A stretch of 64,000 bases of DNA from Notolepis coatsorum (GCA_963971535.1 OZ020585.1:22752005-22816004); one strand, 5' to 3'; shown: positions 35,640 through 48,493, numbered from the stretch's first letter. Numbers and translations are program-made. The notes: generated from the letters alone by a model not told the origin.

Positions 35640-35692
35640 CTGCGGTCATTATTTTTCAATAATGACCGCAGATTTTTCAATAATGACCGCAG
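35640..35692. repeat. Small hairpin with tandem arm
   Basis: CTGCGGTCATTATT (35640-35653) is the perfect complement of AATAATGACCGCAG, which occurs twice (35658-35671, 35679-35692) with a 21-bp period. Confidence 0.85.
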
Positions 35693-35929
35693 AGCGCAGC
35701 TGTTCGCAATCAAGCCCACTGACACACACTGTTTCAGTGCAATTCAGTGCTGCCGGCGATGACAGGGGGCGGAGCGACGAGCGGACCAGAACACAGCGGA
35801 GCCAGAACAGAGGCTGCTGCCCGCGATAATAATAATCACTTTATTTGGGCTGACAGAGCCACAGAACAACTGCGATTTGTCAAATGAATTAGGTATATTG
35901 TTAGTAAGTTAGCCATGTAATAACTAGTC

Positions 35930-36034
35930 GGTCATTGTCGCAAAATAATTGACCTTCACTACGTTTAAAACACCTCGCCGCGGCGGCTCGGTATTTTAAA
36001 CTCTGTGTCGGTCAATTATTTTGCGACAATGACC
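35930..36034. repeat. 105-bp palindrome with 25-bp perfect arms
   Basis: Arms at 35930-35954 and 36010-36034 are perfect complements. Inside them GTTTAAAACACC and GGTATTTTAAAC pair with one mismatch, around the central palindrome CGCCGCGGCG. Weaker symmetry extends outward to about 35890 and 36070. It is probably the core of a foldback MITE. Confidence 0.85.
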
Positions 36035-36084
36035 TCGTAGCTATACATTATCCCTTACTTAATTATACAACATAACAACCCATC

Positions 36085-36475
36085 ATCTACACTCATTGCA
36101 ATGCACACACATCCACATGCACACACTCACTTTTAAACAAACATTCACCTTAACACTCACTTTAGACACTTTAACACTACATTATATTTATCTATTATTA
36201 AAGAGATCTGCACTACATTCATACCTCATTTGCATTTGCACCTTACCTCAAAGTTTTGTACCTCATTTTCTGCATTGTACCTCACTGTTTACTCATTTTT
36301 ACTGTATATTGTATATACAGTATGTATATTGTATATTCCTCTGTACTTACTTTTTACTTACTTTAATTCTTTTACTGTATGAAGCACTCTCTCAGGGGCT
36401 CGTACAGAACCAAGCATTTCACCGTAAAGTATGTGTATTTTATTGTGATAATTATTAAACAAACTTGAACTTGGA
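36085..36475 (+). mobile_element. Rex1 LINE 3'-UTR fragment
   Basis: ACACACTCACTTTTAAACAA, TTGTACCTCA repeats, GAAGCA...TTTCACCGTAAAG and the end TTAAACAAACTTGAACTTGG parallel the 3' UTR of the Rex1 copy at 19580-20087. No coding region remains. Confidence 0.65.
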
Positions 36476-36599
36476 AGATAAACTTGAATCACTTACAAGC
36501 CAAAGACCTTCCACTCTTCCCTCACTATCTCCTACTCATGTATGTCAACAACATACAGATGAAGCCATGAATTGTCCTTGGACCACCGTTTGGGCACCG

Positions 36600-37140
36600 T
36601 ATTAACGGTAACAATGACCAGCAGGGGCGCTCGAATACAGCTGGTGACGACGTGCCTGCTCATTCAGGAGGAGCTCCGCGCTCCACAAAGGGAGAGAGAG
36701 GCAGAGAGAGAATGGACAAAATGCACTGCAATGTTGTGTTCTGACCACATGTTTTGGCTAAAATACATAGTATTGTATTGTATGCCTCGTTTTATAAAAT
36801 GTCCTTTGGGTGCAAGCGATTGATAACTGTCAACGTTGAAACGGCACGAGCTCTCATTTTATTTTTTTTTAAGCGGCCGCTTTTATTATGAAATTCGTAT
36901 TATGAAACAGGAAACACCTCCACCAATGTCTTCAACTTAGCTCACTACCTCAGGAAAAGCTCCGCGCGAATGGACAAAATGCACTGCAATGTTGTGTTCT
37001 GACCACATGTTTTGGCTAAAATACATAGTATTGTATTGTATGTATAATATTGTATCATGCCTCGTTTTATAAAATGTCCTTTGGGCGCAAGCGTGTTTTT
37101 TTTTTAAGTCGCCGCTTTTATTATGAAATTCGTGGCTCTG
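36600..37140 (+). repeat. Dispersed repeat E with 258-bp tandem duplication
   Basis: CAATGACCAGCAGGGGCGCT (about 36612) matches the terminus at 32467 in inverted orientation. The block AATGGACAAAATGCACTGCA...TATTATGAAATTCGT occurs at 36711 and again at 36969, a 258-bp period. The second copy runs directly into the THAP exon. It may be the 5' region of the THAP gene or of the element that carries it. Confidence 0.6.
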
Positions 37141-37177
37141 TGCCTCACTTGTTCAAGTGTTCAACTTGACCGACCAC

Positions 37178-37300
37178 TGCCCGTGTCTGAGACCATACCG
37201 CTTGCTTCGATTCCCTGGCCGTGCAGACGACCAAGATATTCGCCAGAAGTGGATTAAAAATACCAACCGAAAGGACTTTGTTCCCACTAAAAACAGCACG
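37178..37300 (+). CDS. THAP zinc-finger domain, exon 1 (5' end unresolved)
   Basis: The forward frame reads YRLLRFPGRADDQDIRQKWI and KNTNRKDFVPTKNST, ending exactly at a splice donor (ACG|GTAGGT, 37300/37301) in phase 0. THAP domains bind DNA through a C2CH zinc site. The FP, the W and the (R)KDFVPTK block match the known pattern closely; in human THAP1 the last block reads RKNFKPTKYSS. The first zinc cysteine pair is not clear. In frame there is only CPC at 37178-37186, while CLTC lies in another frame at 37141, so the start may lie in an earlier exon or be damaged. It could be a host gene or the THAP part of a DNA-transposon transposase. Confidence 0.65.
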
Positions 37301-37647
37301 GTAGGTTTTGTCAGTCGACAATCTCACAATGGCTAATGTTAGCATACAGCTGCCTAGCCTAGCCAGCTGTCTAGCCTTAACATGGTGAAAACACGTCTTT
37401 AAGCTAACGTGCGGTTCTGCGGTGGTCACACATAATAAATGAACTCATCAGTTAGATTGATTTATAAATCTATGTGGCAAAAGCATACATGTCTTAACTC
37501 AAGGGGTTATTTTTGCATCTCACATTGCTGTGTGATATCGAGAAGATTTGGGCAGCATTTTCAACAGTGAAATGTCTATGACAGGACAATATTTTGTTGA
37601 GTTATTGTGGTATTTGTTACTCATCCTAATTATTCTTACCACTCTAG
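37301..37647 (+). other. Inferred intron of the THAP gene
   Basis: GT (37301) to AG (37646-37647), 347 bp, ends in the pyrimidine-rich tract TAATTATTCTTACCACTCTAG. It joins two phase-0 exons. Its block TCTAGCCTTAACATGGTGAA...CACGTCTTTAAGCTA (about 37371-37405) is shared with repeat E at 31.85 kb. Confidence 0.6.
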
Positions 37648-38361
37648 ATGTGTGAAATACACTTCCTGGATGCGTCTATGCTTTTACCAAACGGTTCGTG
37701 TTTCCGCGTTCCCGTTTTGTGCTCTGATTGGCCACGCACGTTTCTGGTCATGTGACATGTGCGCCCAATCGCATGACGAGCAGTGTCTTAGCCCATTTCC
37801 GCGTCGAACAGCCTGCAAACGACCTAATGCCTAGTTTATCACTGGTTAAGCTTAGGCGACTCTTTCGCAGTTGGTTACGGTTAGAGTTTGGAATCAGGGC
37901 TGGCGTTCTATCGCCATGCTCTAAGACAAACTCTAACCTTAACCAACTTCGAAAGAGCGCCTAAGCTTAACCGTCCAAAGAACTTGCCGTCACACGATTG
38001 GGCGCACATGTCACATGACCAGAAACGTCAAAGAAACGTCAGTGGCCAATCAGATTCACAAAACGCACAAACCGTTTGGTAAAAGCCATGAGGCTTCCTG
38101 GATGGCAAACCAACGAAAGAACACCCATATTCTGTATTGCATATGGGATATGAATATCATGAAAGGGTCGAAAATCAGGATCTGGGTTCTTTAATGGCAG
38201 AGACTCGGATCAAAGAAGTGGACACGAAGACAGAAGTTGCTTTGTTAGCAAGAAGATATGGTCGTTTACTGGGTTCTGAAGGTTGCATGAAAAAGTACAA
38301 ACAGATCGATCTGGACTCAATAATGAATGTTGCCAAACAAAAACTCAACAAACATACCTGA
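37648..38361 (+). pseudogene. THAP exon 2, interrupted by a foldback transposon
   Basis: Exon 2 starts after the acceptor with MCEIHFLDG (37648-37672). The MULE-like insert and one copy of its target duplication are skipped, and the frame resumes at 38105 as GKPTKEHPYSVLHMGYEYHE. It runs on through VENQDLGSLMAETRIKEVDT, KTEVALLARRYGRLLGSEG and CMKKYKQIDLDSIMNVAKQK to a stop at 38359-38361. C-x2-H (CEIH) is the second half of the THAP zinc site, and GKPT...P...GYE is the ending seen in transposase-linked THAP proteins. The roughly 65 residues after it are not recognised. The insert breaks the exon unless it is spliced out. Confidence 0.65.
37673..38093. mobile_element. Mutator-like foldback element with 11-bp target duplication
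   Basis: Two long inverted arms (37673-37890 and 37927-38093) pair over most of their length. Examples are CTTTTACCAAACGGTT, TCTGATTGGCCAC, TTTCTGGTCATGTGACATGT, TGCGCCCAATCG, GGTTAAGCTTAGGCG and GGTTAGAGTTTG, each with its complement. The loop is about 36 bp (37891-37926), and the left arm holds an extra segment of about 50 bp. CTTCCTGGATG is duplicated exactly at 37662-37672 and 38094-38104. Long arms plus a 9-11-bp duplication are characteristic of Mutator-like elements. No transposase is present. Confidence 0.85.
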
Positions 38362-38618
38362 GACTCCCTGTCTCTGCCAGTCTGTTCCTGCCTACTGTAT
38401 GTCCCCAGCTCTGCTGTCAGTGTCTGTGTACCATTTCTTGCCTGCTCTGCCTAATGACATCATTATCAAATGATTTTAGCATTTCACCTCTTTCGTATGA
38501 AATTTTTTCAACCTCTGTAGTCTAAGTCTTTGAGATATTAGGCTACTAGGGTTATTACTTTGCGTTTTGGTGTACTGAAAAAGGCTCTGTGGTCTGCCAT
38601 GTTCTACCTAACTGCTGG

Positions 38619-39030
<412 letters not shown>

Positions 39031-39037
39031 CAACCCT

Positions 39038-39292
39038 GGGTCAAGTGATAGTAAACTGGACTGGACGAACAACATCGAGGCCCTACAGGAAGGGACAGAG
39101 CAGATATTCCTGAGAAGGCTCAGGTCTTTTAATGTCTGCAGCAAACTGCTGCAGATGTTCTACCAGTCTGTGGTTGCTGGTGCCCTCTTCTTCGCTGTGG
39201 TATGCTGGGTGGGCAACACCAACACACACAAAATAAACAAACTGGTCAAAAAAGCAAGCTCTGTGGTGGGAGCGGACCTGGACAGTCTGAAT
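39038..39292 (+). pseudogene. LINE reverse-transcriptase C-terminal fragment
   Basis: The forward strand reads FLRRLRSFNVCSKLLQMFYQ and SVVAGALFFAVVCWVGNTNT, then KINKLVKKASSVVGADLDSL, preceded in another frame by a decayed LDWTNNIEALYRKGQSR. This is the common C-terminal motif of Rex1/CR1-group reverse transcriptases in fish. Both ends are lost. Confidence 0.75.
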
Positions 39293-39673
39293 CACATTTT
39301 TTTTCTTTTTTTTCTACCTTAAACAGATCTTTTTCAAGTTCCAAGTTTTAATACTCTTATCAACATGCAAGTCAACAAATGCTTGCTTTATGCAGCCATT
39401 TAACACAAAAGGATGACCCTCATGCATTGCAAATTTGCATCAAATTCAAAACAGAGTGATGCACAAAATAACTTAAAAGAAAATTATAATTTAAAACAAT
39501 GAATAAAGTGTGCATGAAATAATAGGGGAAAGAAAACGTTAGGAACTTGTTACATTCACCCACACAAGGGCTGAGTAATCACCCCCCCCCCCCTCTCTCT
39601 CACACACACTCTCCCAGCTCTCTTTCTCTCTTGCCCCTTCCTCATCTCTCTCACCCCCCCTCTCTCTATATAT

Positions 39674-40483
<810 letters not shown>

Positions 40484-40640
40484 TTTACATTTACATTTAG
40501 TCATTTAGCTGACGCTTTTATCCAAATCGACTTACAAGTTCTGTACGACCGGTCATCAGGAAGGATACAACTCTAATTCTAACAGTAATTATTTTTTCTT
40601 TTTTTTTCTTCAGATAATGGTTGAAGAAACACGAGCTTAG
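40484..40640 (-). mobile_element. L2 LINE 3'-end fragment
   Basis: CATTTACATTTAGTCATTTA, GCTGACGCTTTTATCC and GACTTACAAG are the reverse complement of the L2 tail at 16735-16772, followed by UTR sequence. No coding part remains. Confidence 0.75.
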
Positions 40641-43255
40641 ACACGACCTCAGTCACATCTGCATCATCTGCAGCAACATACTAAGCAATCATTAAACTTG
40701 ACATGAGAAGGCAGAGAAGCAGCAGAATTGCTCATATTTGATTTGACCACCTTCCCGGATTTTGCAGGATTAGAATAAGACCCAGAGACCAAGTTTGAAT
40801 AATAATCTGTTTTAGCTTTTATCACAAGGGACGTACATGTTTTGCTAAGCTTTCTAAATTAAACCCAGTGGGATACCTCTTTAGTGCGTCTAGCGAGGGA
40901 CCAAGCTCTGTTTCTTGCCATGAACAAGGCTGATGGGTAAAACCATGGACTAGAACAATTTTTCACCCTAATCTTCTTAATAGGTGTATGCTTATTTATG
41001 TCAGAGAGGAACGTTTACTTTTATTTTTTTATACAGTATATATATAATAAAAGAGAATTCAAGATCAGGAAGGCATGTAAGATAAATGTCACTGTCATAG
41101 AGAAAAGCTTGTTCCGTTCATTTTTCTTAGCTATAATTCCCAATACATGCAATGGGGTAAAGATCCCTAAATCGAAAACACCAGTTGTAATGATTTTGTC
41201 ACTCCTATTAAATATACATCACGAGTGATGTGTATAAAAAAAAGGATAGATTACAAAAATCCAGAATCTATCCTTCTAATAGTTTAATAAACAGGCAGAT
41301 AGACAGACAAGGAGTGTGACGCAACATTTATGAAACCTCTCCAGACCTCTTCAAAAAGGCCAAGTGTGTCAATCTCTCTCTCTCTCTTGCTTTTCTCAAG
41401 GTTGATTCGACTCAGCCCCCTTCTACATTTCACTGACTCAAAACTCTGATGACATGCAGTGAAATGTCTTTGGTGTTTTTGTGTGACTATCCTCTTCCCA
41501 GCAAGGAGGCGTCTGTCTTTAATGTTTGACATATCTCATTCTGTCTGAGGATTCCGTCGTCATGGCTACCCTTGTACATCTCCCCCAAACTTACACACTC
41601 CCAAGGTGACATGTTCCGTCTTCAGTTAAAGGGGAATGCCACCCATTTAATTTTTTTATTTTGTTTTAATTCACCTGTTGCTCCTGTGCCCCGGGACATT
41701 TGAGTCAATATTCGGGAACATGTACCACTCTTTCAAAAAAGCTAAAAATCAGAAAGAGAACGTTTACATTTGTGATGTCATTAGGATGTAGAATCTATGG
41801 TTGTTCCATGGATAGTAAATGGGGCATCGTCATTGCTGGGCCTATTCAATGTTTATGTGAGTACTTGCACTCAGATGAAGTTTACATTCTGGTTCGGACC
41901 TCTAAAAGTAATTTGAGTACCAGAACTCAAGTCAATATGGCCCCATTCATTGTTTTTCTTTACAATTTTATATAAAAATGTAATGTAAAAAGGGTAGGCA
42001 ATATAAGCCTTGGCTTCAGCCTACACATTTTCGGTTGTTTAAAATAAAAGATTTAATATACATTTCCTACTACTGTACATATTGTGACAAGCCTTGTGGT
42101 GTTCAGGCTCGACACGGACCAAAACAAACAATTCCAATGTCCACACAAGCACAATTTCAATAAACAATGGTATTTATTGATCAACAGTACAGGTCCGATG
42201 GGCAATAGAGTAGTCAAATTACAGTCCAGGGTCAAAACACGTTCCAGGCTCTCGTACAAAAAGGGAATGTTCAATACTCAGGGTTTGTTGTCCGGTCCAG
42301 GGTCAGTTTCATTTTTTATTTTACCCCATTTTTACAGAGAAACCTACATTTCAGCAACTACAGTACCTCTGGTATTAATTGTATAAGATGAAAATATCTG
42401 CAGGGGATATTAGCAAGATAACCCCTTCCCTCCCATAATATGAGCTGCATAATATTTGTTGGCTTGGAAAGGCCCATTAATATACATAATAGTGACACCG
42501 TGACCGAATGCAGAGGTTTTATTCCCTTGTAGGGGTGATGGATTGTGTTTTATCACTTATTCAAAACTGTCAAATTAAGATTTTGCCAGGCATTGCAAGC
42601 AGTTCATTATATACTAAATTAACTAGTATTTGACTAATTATGAGTCAACACTTGGGCCCCATTGTGTCAGAGGCTAATACTTATTTGACGAAGGCACATA
42701 TTTTGTATATTAATTGATTTGGGCCTCAGAGCAGATTGCCTGTTTAAATGGCTCCCCAAATGGTTATAGAGTCTTAAACTCTTAAATATAATTTTTAGTT
42801 CGTTTGTATTATTACTTAATTGTGCTCCAACCACTAACATGAATCCAATCTCCGGTGCTTAGACATGCATTATAATAGACACATTTAAAACTCAGTTATT
42901 TGTAAATACAGTAATAAACCAGCCCGGAGAGTGCTCTGTCAGAGGCTGAACACAGAACACAACCCTGTCATGACACGGGTAGAGAGTGATAAGTAGAGAG
43001 CTCCCCTCCTAACATTTAAACATCTCACTATCGTCATTGCTGGCAGCACTAGCAGCTGCGGACGACACCCTTCCCATGGAGTGTGCGAGTCTAAAGGATA
43101 CAGCCAGACACTGCTCCCCAGCAACAACTGAAAAAACAACTTTGGACCTAGAGTCTCATGCAGAGTTTCACAGCCAAGACAGCTCTAGACAATCAGTTCA
43201 TGTTCACAAATGTCTCCTCCCACAACAGGTTTACTACAATACTAACATGTCTTGC
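40641..43255. other. No recognised gene; one Kolobok-like end
   Basis: At 41626-41645, TTAAAGGGGAATGCCACCCA looks like a TTAA/Kolobok terminus, but no partner end was found. CTCTCTCTCTC lies near 41374. The remaining 2.6 kb shows no domain, splice pattern or repeat pair that I can support. Confidence 0.4.
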
Positions 43256-43972
<717 letters not shown>

Positions 43973-45141
43973 CGTGTCAGGTCTGCATGTGCAAGGAGTG
44001 TCCTCCTTAGAGGCCTTGTGAAAGTGCAGTGTCTTTTTACTATTCTGGTTTCAGGACGAATACATGTCTATCCAGGTCTCTTCATAGGTACTCTGGCACC
44101 ACTGACTGTACCATGTTATTAACTAGCTTCCTGCCACAGGGGGGCTTATACAAAAGATGTTTCCCCATTATGACTGGTCCCCGTTTTAGACCAAGGAATC
44201 TTCCCTGGGAGAGAGAAAGAGAGAGCCATGAGCGAGCGAGCCTGCGTCCTAGCTGTGACTTAGGATGAAGCATGTTATTCTCACCTCACACAGGGGAACA
44301 AGAAGAGGCACTTTGAGGCCCTCGGGTGAACCTCCGGATCAACCTTTTCCTTTTCAGAAACAAGAGACCCTTTCATCGACCGTGTTCAACTCTGCATGTC
44401 GCCTTAGCGCTTTTAACATACCCCCCACGCACAGAGATGCAGCTGTGAAATGTCTCAGGGCATGTGAGGTGTTTCTTGCACTTTTCAGAATCCATTTGAA
44501 TCGTAAAAGTACATTTAGATGTATACTCCATGCAGGAATTTGTCGGATCTGTGCATGAACCACCTTCAGTAGCTGTAGTTGTCTGACAATTCCACAATTA
44601 GAAAAGAGTAAATCTATAAAACATACTGGTATTTTCACAGTAGTACCGAATCCGATACCGCTCTTGCTTATGCCTGGTCTGGGATCAACTCAGCCTCAAT
44701 TTAGTTTATGTCTTCCTAGTGTGGGGAGGAGCTGATGGGAAGACAGTTAGGGTGATTGTCTTCTGCACCTGATTAACTGTCTGTTCTTGTCTCTCCTGCG
44801 AGTGGGTATGCTTATCTTCTTGTGTGTCTGTCTGGTGGTGGGTTCTGTTACGTCCCGGTCGATGCCTGATCATTTTGCTTGCCTTGTTTCTCTTCGTATC
44901 ATTCCCATCATCAGCTTATTCTATCCTATGCATTGCTAGCCTTGCAAATAATTTAGGTACATACCCTTGAAGTGACTTATTTCATCAGCATCAGTGTCCT
45001 TTGTTGTCCTAAAAGTGGGCGTGCTTGTATGGCCTACGTGTGGCTGTGGAGTGTCTGTGTGTATAGCAGGTGCCAGGTCTGCTCCCTGAGCTGAAAGCTG
45101 TGTTCCACTCTGCCTCCTCCCCCATCCCCATGCTGCATGTG
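43973..45141. other. No recognised feature
   Basis: Moderately GC-balanced DNA before the large tandem array. No exon is supported. Confidence 0.4.
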
Positions 45142-47690
45142 CCTGGCCTGCCTCTCTCTCGTGCCCTGCCTCTCCATCCTGTGCCCTGCCTCTCCATCCT
45201 GTGCCCTGCCTCTCCGTCCTGTGCCCTGCCTCTCTCTCGTGCCCTGCCTCTCCGCCCTGTGCCCTGCCTCTCCGTCCTGTGCCCTGCCTCTCCATCCTGT
45301 GCCCTGCCTCTCTCTTGTGCCCTGCCTCTCCATCCTGTGCCCTGCCTCTCCGTCCTGTGCCCTGCCTCTCCACCCTGTGCCCTGCCTCTCCGTCCTGTGC
45401 CCTGCCTCTCCATCCTGTGCCCTTCCTCTCTCTCGTGCCCTGCCTCTCTCTCGTGCCCTGCCTCTCCATCCTGTGCCCTGCCTCTCTCTCGTGCCCTGCC
45501 TCTCTCTCGTGCCCTGCCTCTCCATCCTGTGCCCTGCCTCTCTCTCGTGCCCTGCCTCTCCATCCTGTGCCCTGCCTCTCTCTCGTGCCCTGCCTCTCTC
45601 TCGTGCCCTGCCTCTCCGCCCTGTGCCCTGCCTATCCATCCTGTGCCCTGCCTCTCTCTCGTGCCCTGCCTCTCTCTCGTGCCCTGCCTCTCCATCCTGT
45701 GCCCTGCCTCTCTCTCGTGCCCTGCCTCTCCATCCTGTGCCCTGCCTCTCTCTCGTGCCCTGCCTCTCCGTCCTGTGCCCTGCCTCTCCACCCTGTGCCC
45801 TGCCTCTCCGTCCTGTGCCCTGCCTCTCCACCCTGTGCCCTGCCGCTCCACCCTGTGCCCTGCCTCTCCATCATGTGCCCTGCCTCTCCATCCTGTGCCC
45901 TTCCTCTCTCTCGTGCCCTGCCTCTCCATCCTGTGCCCTGCCTCTCTCTCGTGCCCTGCCTCTCCATCCTGTGCCCTGCCTCTCCGTCCTGTGCCCTGCC
46001 TCTCTCTCGTGCCCTGCCTCTCCATCCTGTGCCCTGCCGCTCCACCCTGTGCCCTGCCTCTCCATCATGTGCCCTGCCTCTCCATCCTGTGCCCTGCCTC
46101 TCCATCCTGTGCCCTTCCTCTCTCTCGTGCCCTGCCTCTCCATCCTGTGCCCTGCCTCTCTCTCGTGCCCTGCCTCTCCATCCTGTGCCCTGCCTCTCCG
46201 TCCTGTGCCCTGCCTCTCTCTCGTGCCCTGCCTCTCCGCCCTGTGCCCTGCCTCTCTATCCTGTGCCCTGCCTCTCCGTCCTGTGCCCTGCCTCTCCATC
46301 CTGTGCCCTGCCTCTCCGTCCTGTGCCCTGTCTCTCCATCCTGTGCCCTGCCTCTCTGTCCTGTGCCCTGCCTCTCCATCATGTGCCCTGCCTCTCTGTC
46401 CTGTGCCCTGCCTCTCTATCCTGTGCCCTGCCTCTCTCTCGTGCCCTGCCTCTTCATCCTGTGCCCTGCCTCTCCGTCCTGTGCCCTGCCTCTCTGTCCT
46501 GTGCCCTGCCTCTCTCTCGTGCCCTGCCTCTCCATCATGTGCCCTGCCTCTCCACCCTGTGCCCTGCCTCTCTCTTGTGCCCTGCCTCTCCATCCTGTGC
46601 CCTGCCTCTCCACCCTGTGCCCTGCCTCTCCACCCTGTGCCCTGCCTCTCCATCATGTGCCCTGCCTCTCCATCATGTGCCCTGCCTCTTCATCCTGTGC
46701 CCTGCCTCTCCATCCTGTGCCCTGCCTCTCTGTCCTGTGCCCTGCCTCTCTCTCGTGCCCTGCCTCTCCATCATGTGCCCTGCCTCTCCGTCCTGTGCCC
46801 TGCCTCTCCACCCTGTGCCCTGCCTCTCTCTTGTGCCCTGCCTCTCCATCCTGTGCCCTGCCTCTCCACCCTGTGCCCTGCCTCTCCACCCTGTGCCCTG
46901 CCTCTCCATCATGTGCCCTGCCTCTCCATCATGTGCCCTGCCTCTCCATCCTGTGCCCTGCCTCTCTCTCGTGCCCTGCCTCTCTCGTGCCCTGCCTCTC
47001 CGTCCTGTGCCCTGCCTCTCCATCCTGTGCCCTGCCTCTCCACCCTGTGCCCTGCCTCTCCATCATGTGCCCTGCCTCTCCATCCTGTGCCCTGCCTCTC
47101 CATCCTGTGCCCTGCCTCTCCACCCTGTGCCCTGCCTCTCCACCCTGTGCCCTGCCTCTCCACCCTGTGCCCTGCCTCTCCATCATGTGCCCTGCCTCTC
47201 CACCCTGTGCCCTGCCTCTCCATCCTGTGCCCTGTCTCTCCATCCTGTGCCCTGCCTCTCCATCCTGTGCCCTGCCTCTCCACCCTGTGCCCTGCCTCTC
47301 CACCCTGTGCCCTGCCTCTCCATCATGTGCCCTGCCTCTCCATCCTGTGCCCTGCCTCTCCACCCTGTGCCCTGCCTCTCCATCATGTGCCCTGCCTCTC
47401 CATCCTGTGCCCTGCCTCTCCACCCTGTGCCCTGCCTCTCCACCCTGTGCCCTGCCTCTCCATCATGTGCCCTGCCTCTCCATCCTGTGCCCTGCCTCTC
47501 CATCCTGTGCCCTGCCTCTCTCTCGTGCCCTGCCTCTCTCTTGTGCCCTGCCTCTCCGTCCTGTGCCCTGCCTCTCCATCCTGTGCCCTGCCTCTCCATC
47601 CTGTGCCCTGCCTCTCCACCATGTGCCCTGCCTCTCTCTCATGCCCTGCCTCTCCATCCTGTGCCCTGCCTCTCCATCCTGTGCCCTGCC
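45142..47690. repeat. 2.5-kb minisatellite of an 18/20-bp unit
   Basis: About 130 units of CTCTCCATCCTGTGCCCTGC (20 bp), intermixed with the 18-bp variant CTCTCTCTCGTGCCCTGC. CGTCC, CACCC, CATCATG and TTCATCC variants occur, and the right half is richer in CACCC and CATCATG. The unit has no stop codon in any forward frame, so three overlapping frames of about 860-885 codons stay open, with others on the reverse strand. No start context, domain or splice site supports a protein. Confidence 0.95.
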
Positions 47691-47761
47691 AGGTCATCTT
47701 TGTTGGGTGAGGGGGGTTTCTCATTGAAATTGAAGGTTTCCTCCATTTTCTCAGATTTTAG

Positions 47762-48022
47762 AGACAGTGGCTCAGAAGGTAGACTGGTCATCTGGTAATC
47801 TCATGGTTCCCGGTTCAATTCCGGTTCTTCCTGGCAACATGTAGAAATGTCCTTGAGCAAGAGACTTAACCCCTAACTGCTCCCGATGAGCAGGTTCAGG
47901 TTGGCACCATGCATGGTCACTTCCGCCGTCGGTGTGTGAATGTGTGAGTGAATGGGTGAATGTGAGGCATAAATTGTAAAGCGTTTTGGATAAAAGCGCA
48001 ATATACAGTAAATGCAGTCCAT
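47762..48022 (+). mobile_element. V-domain tRNA-derived SINE
   Basis: The head AGTGGCTCAGAAGGTAGACT and B box GGTTCAATTCC are followed by the V core TGTCCTTGAGCAAGAGACTT, then ACCCCTAACTGCTCCCGATG. The 3' region GTGTGAATGTGTGAGTGAAT leads to the LINE-like tail AAGCGTTTTGGATAAAAGCG. This is the canonical fish arrangement. The target duplication is not clear. Confidence 0.85.
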
Positions 48023-48432
48023 TTACTAGTATTAGACAACTACAGAAGAAGAATGTGAGTTGCACATAATGGATACACAGTAAATAGTCAGAACTTTGTG
48101 CATGTAAATATTGGACTGGGTGACAAAGAGAAGCTTGAACAAGTGATTAGAAGTGGTTTGTGTATTGTATACAGGATGCAAAGTTCCTTACAAAAACTCC
48201 CCTCAAATAAAGCCTATATCCTATAACAGATTTGCCCACCAGTATTTCAAACCTCCGGTATTAGGATTTTTGTAATACATTGTCCAGAATGTACAGACTG
48301 AGCAATGCTGCTAGATTACCTGAAGGACCTGAAGACACTTGTTAGGCACAAAGTGTGGACCATAAAAAAAATGGCTTTTATCGATCACACAAATCATGTC
48401 TGAAAAAATAATGGGTTGTGGCTGAAATGAAA

Positions 48433-48435
<3 letters not shown>
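48023..48435. other. No recognised feature
   Basis: AT-rich DNA with no recognised gene or repeat. Confidence 0.4.

Positions 48436-48493
<58 letters not shown>
48436..48493. repeat. (GA)n microsatellite
   Basis: About 29 GA units. Confidence 0.93.

Noticed and set aside
41626-42060. A complete Kolobok MITE starting TTAAAGGGGAATGCCACC
   Set aside because: No complementary end with TTAA was found downstream, so only the single terminus is mentioned.
45070-47798. Three overlapping forward frames of about 860-885 codons and several reverse frames of up to 338 codons
   Set aside because: They arise from a stop-free tandem unit of 18/20 bp. There is no domain, start context or splice support.
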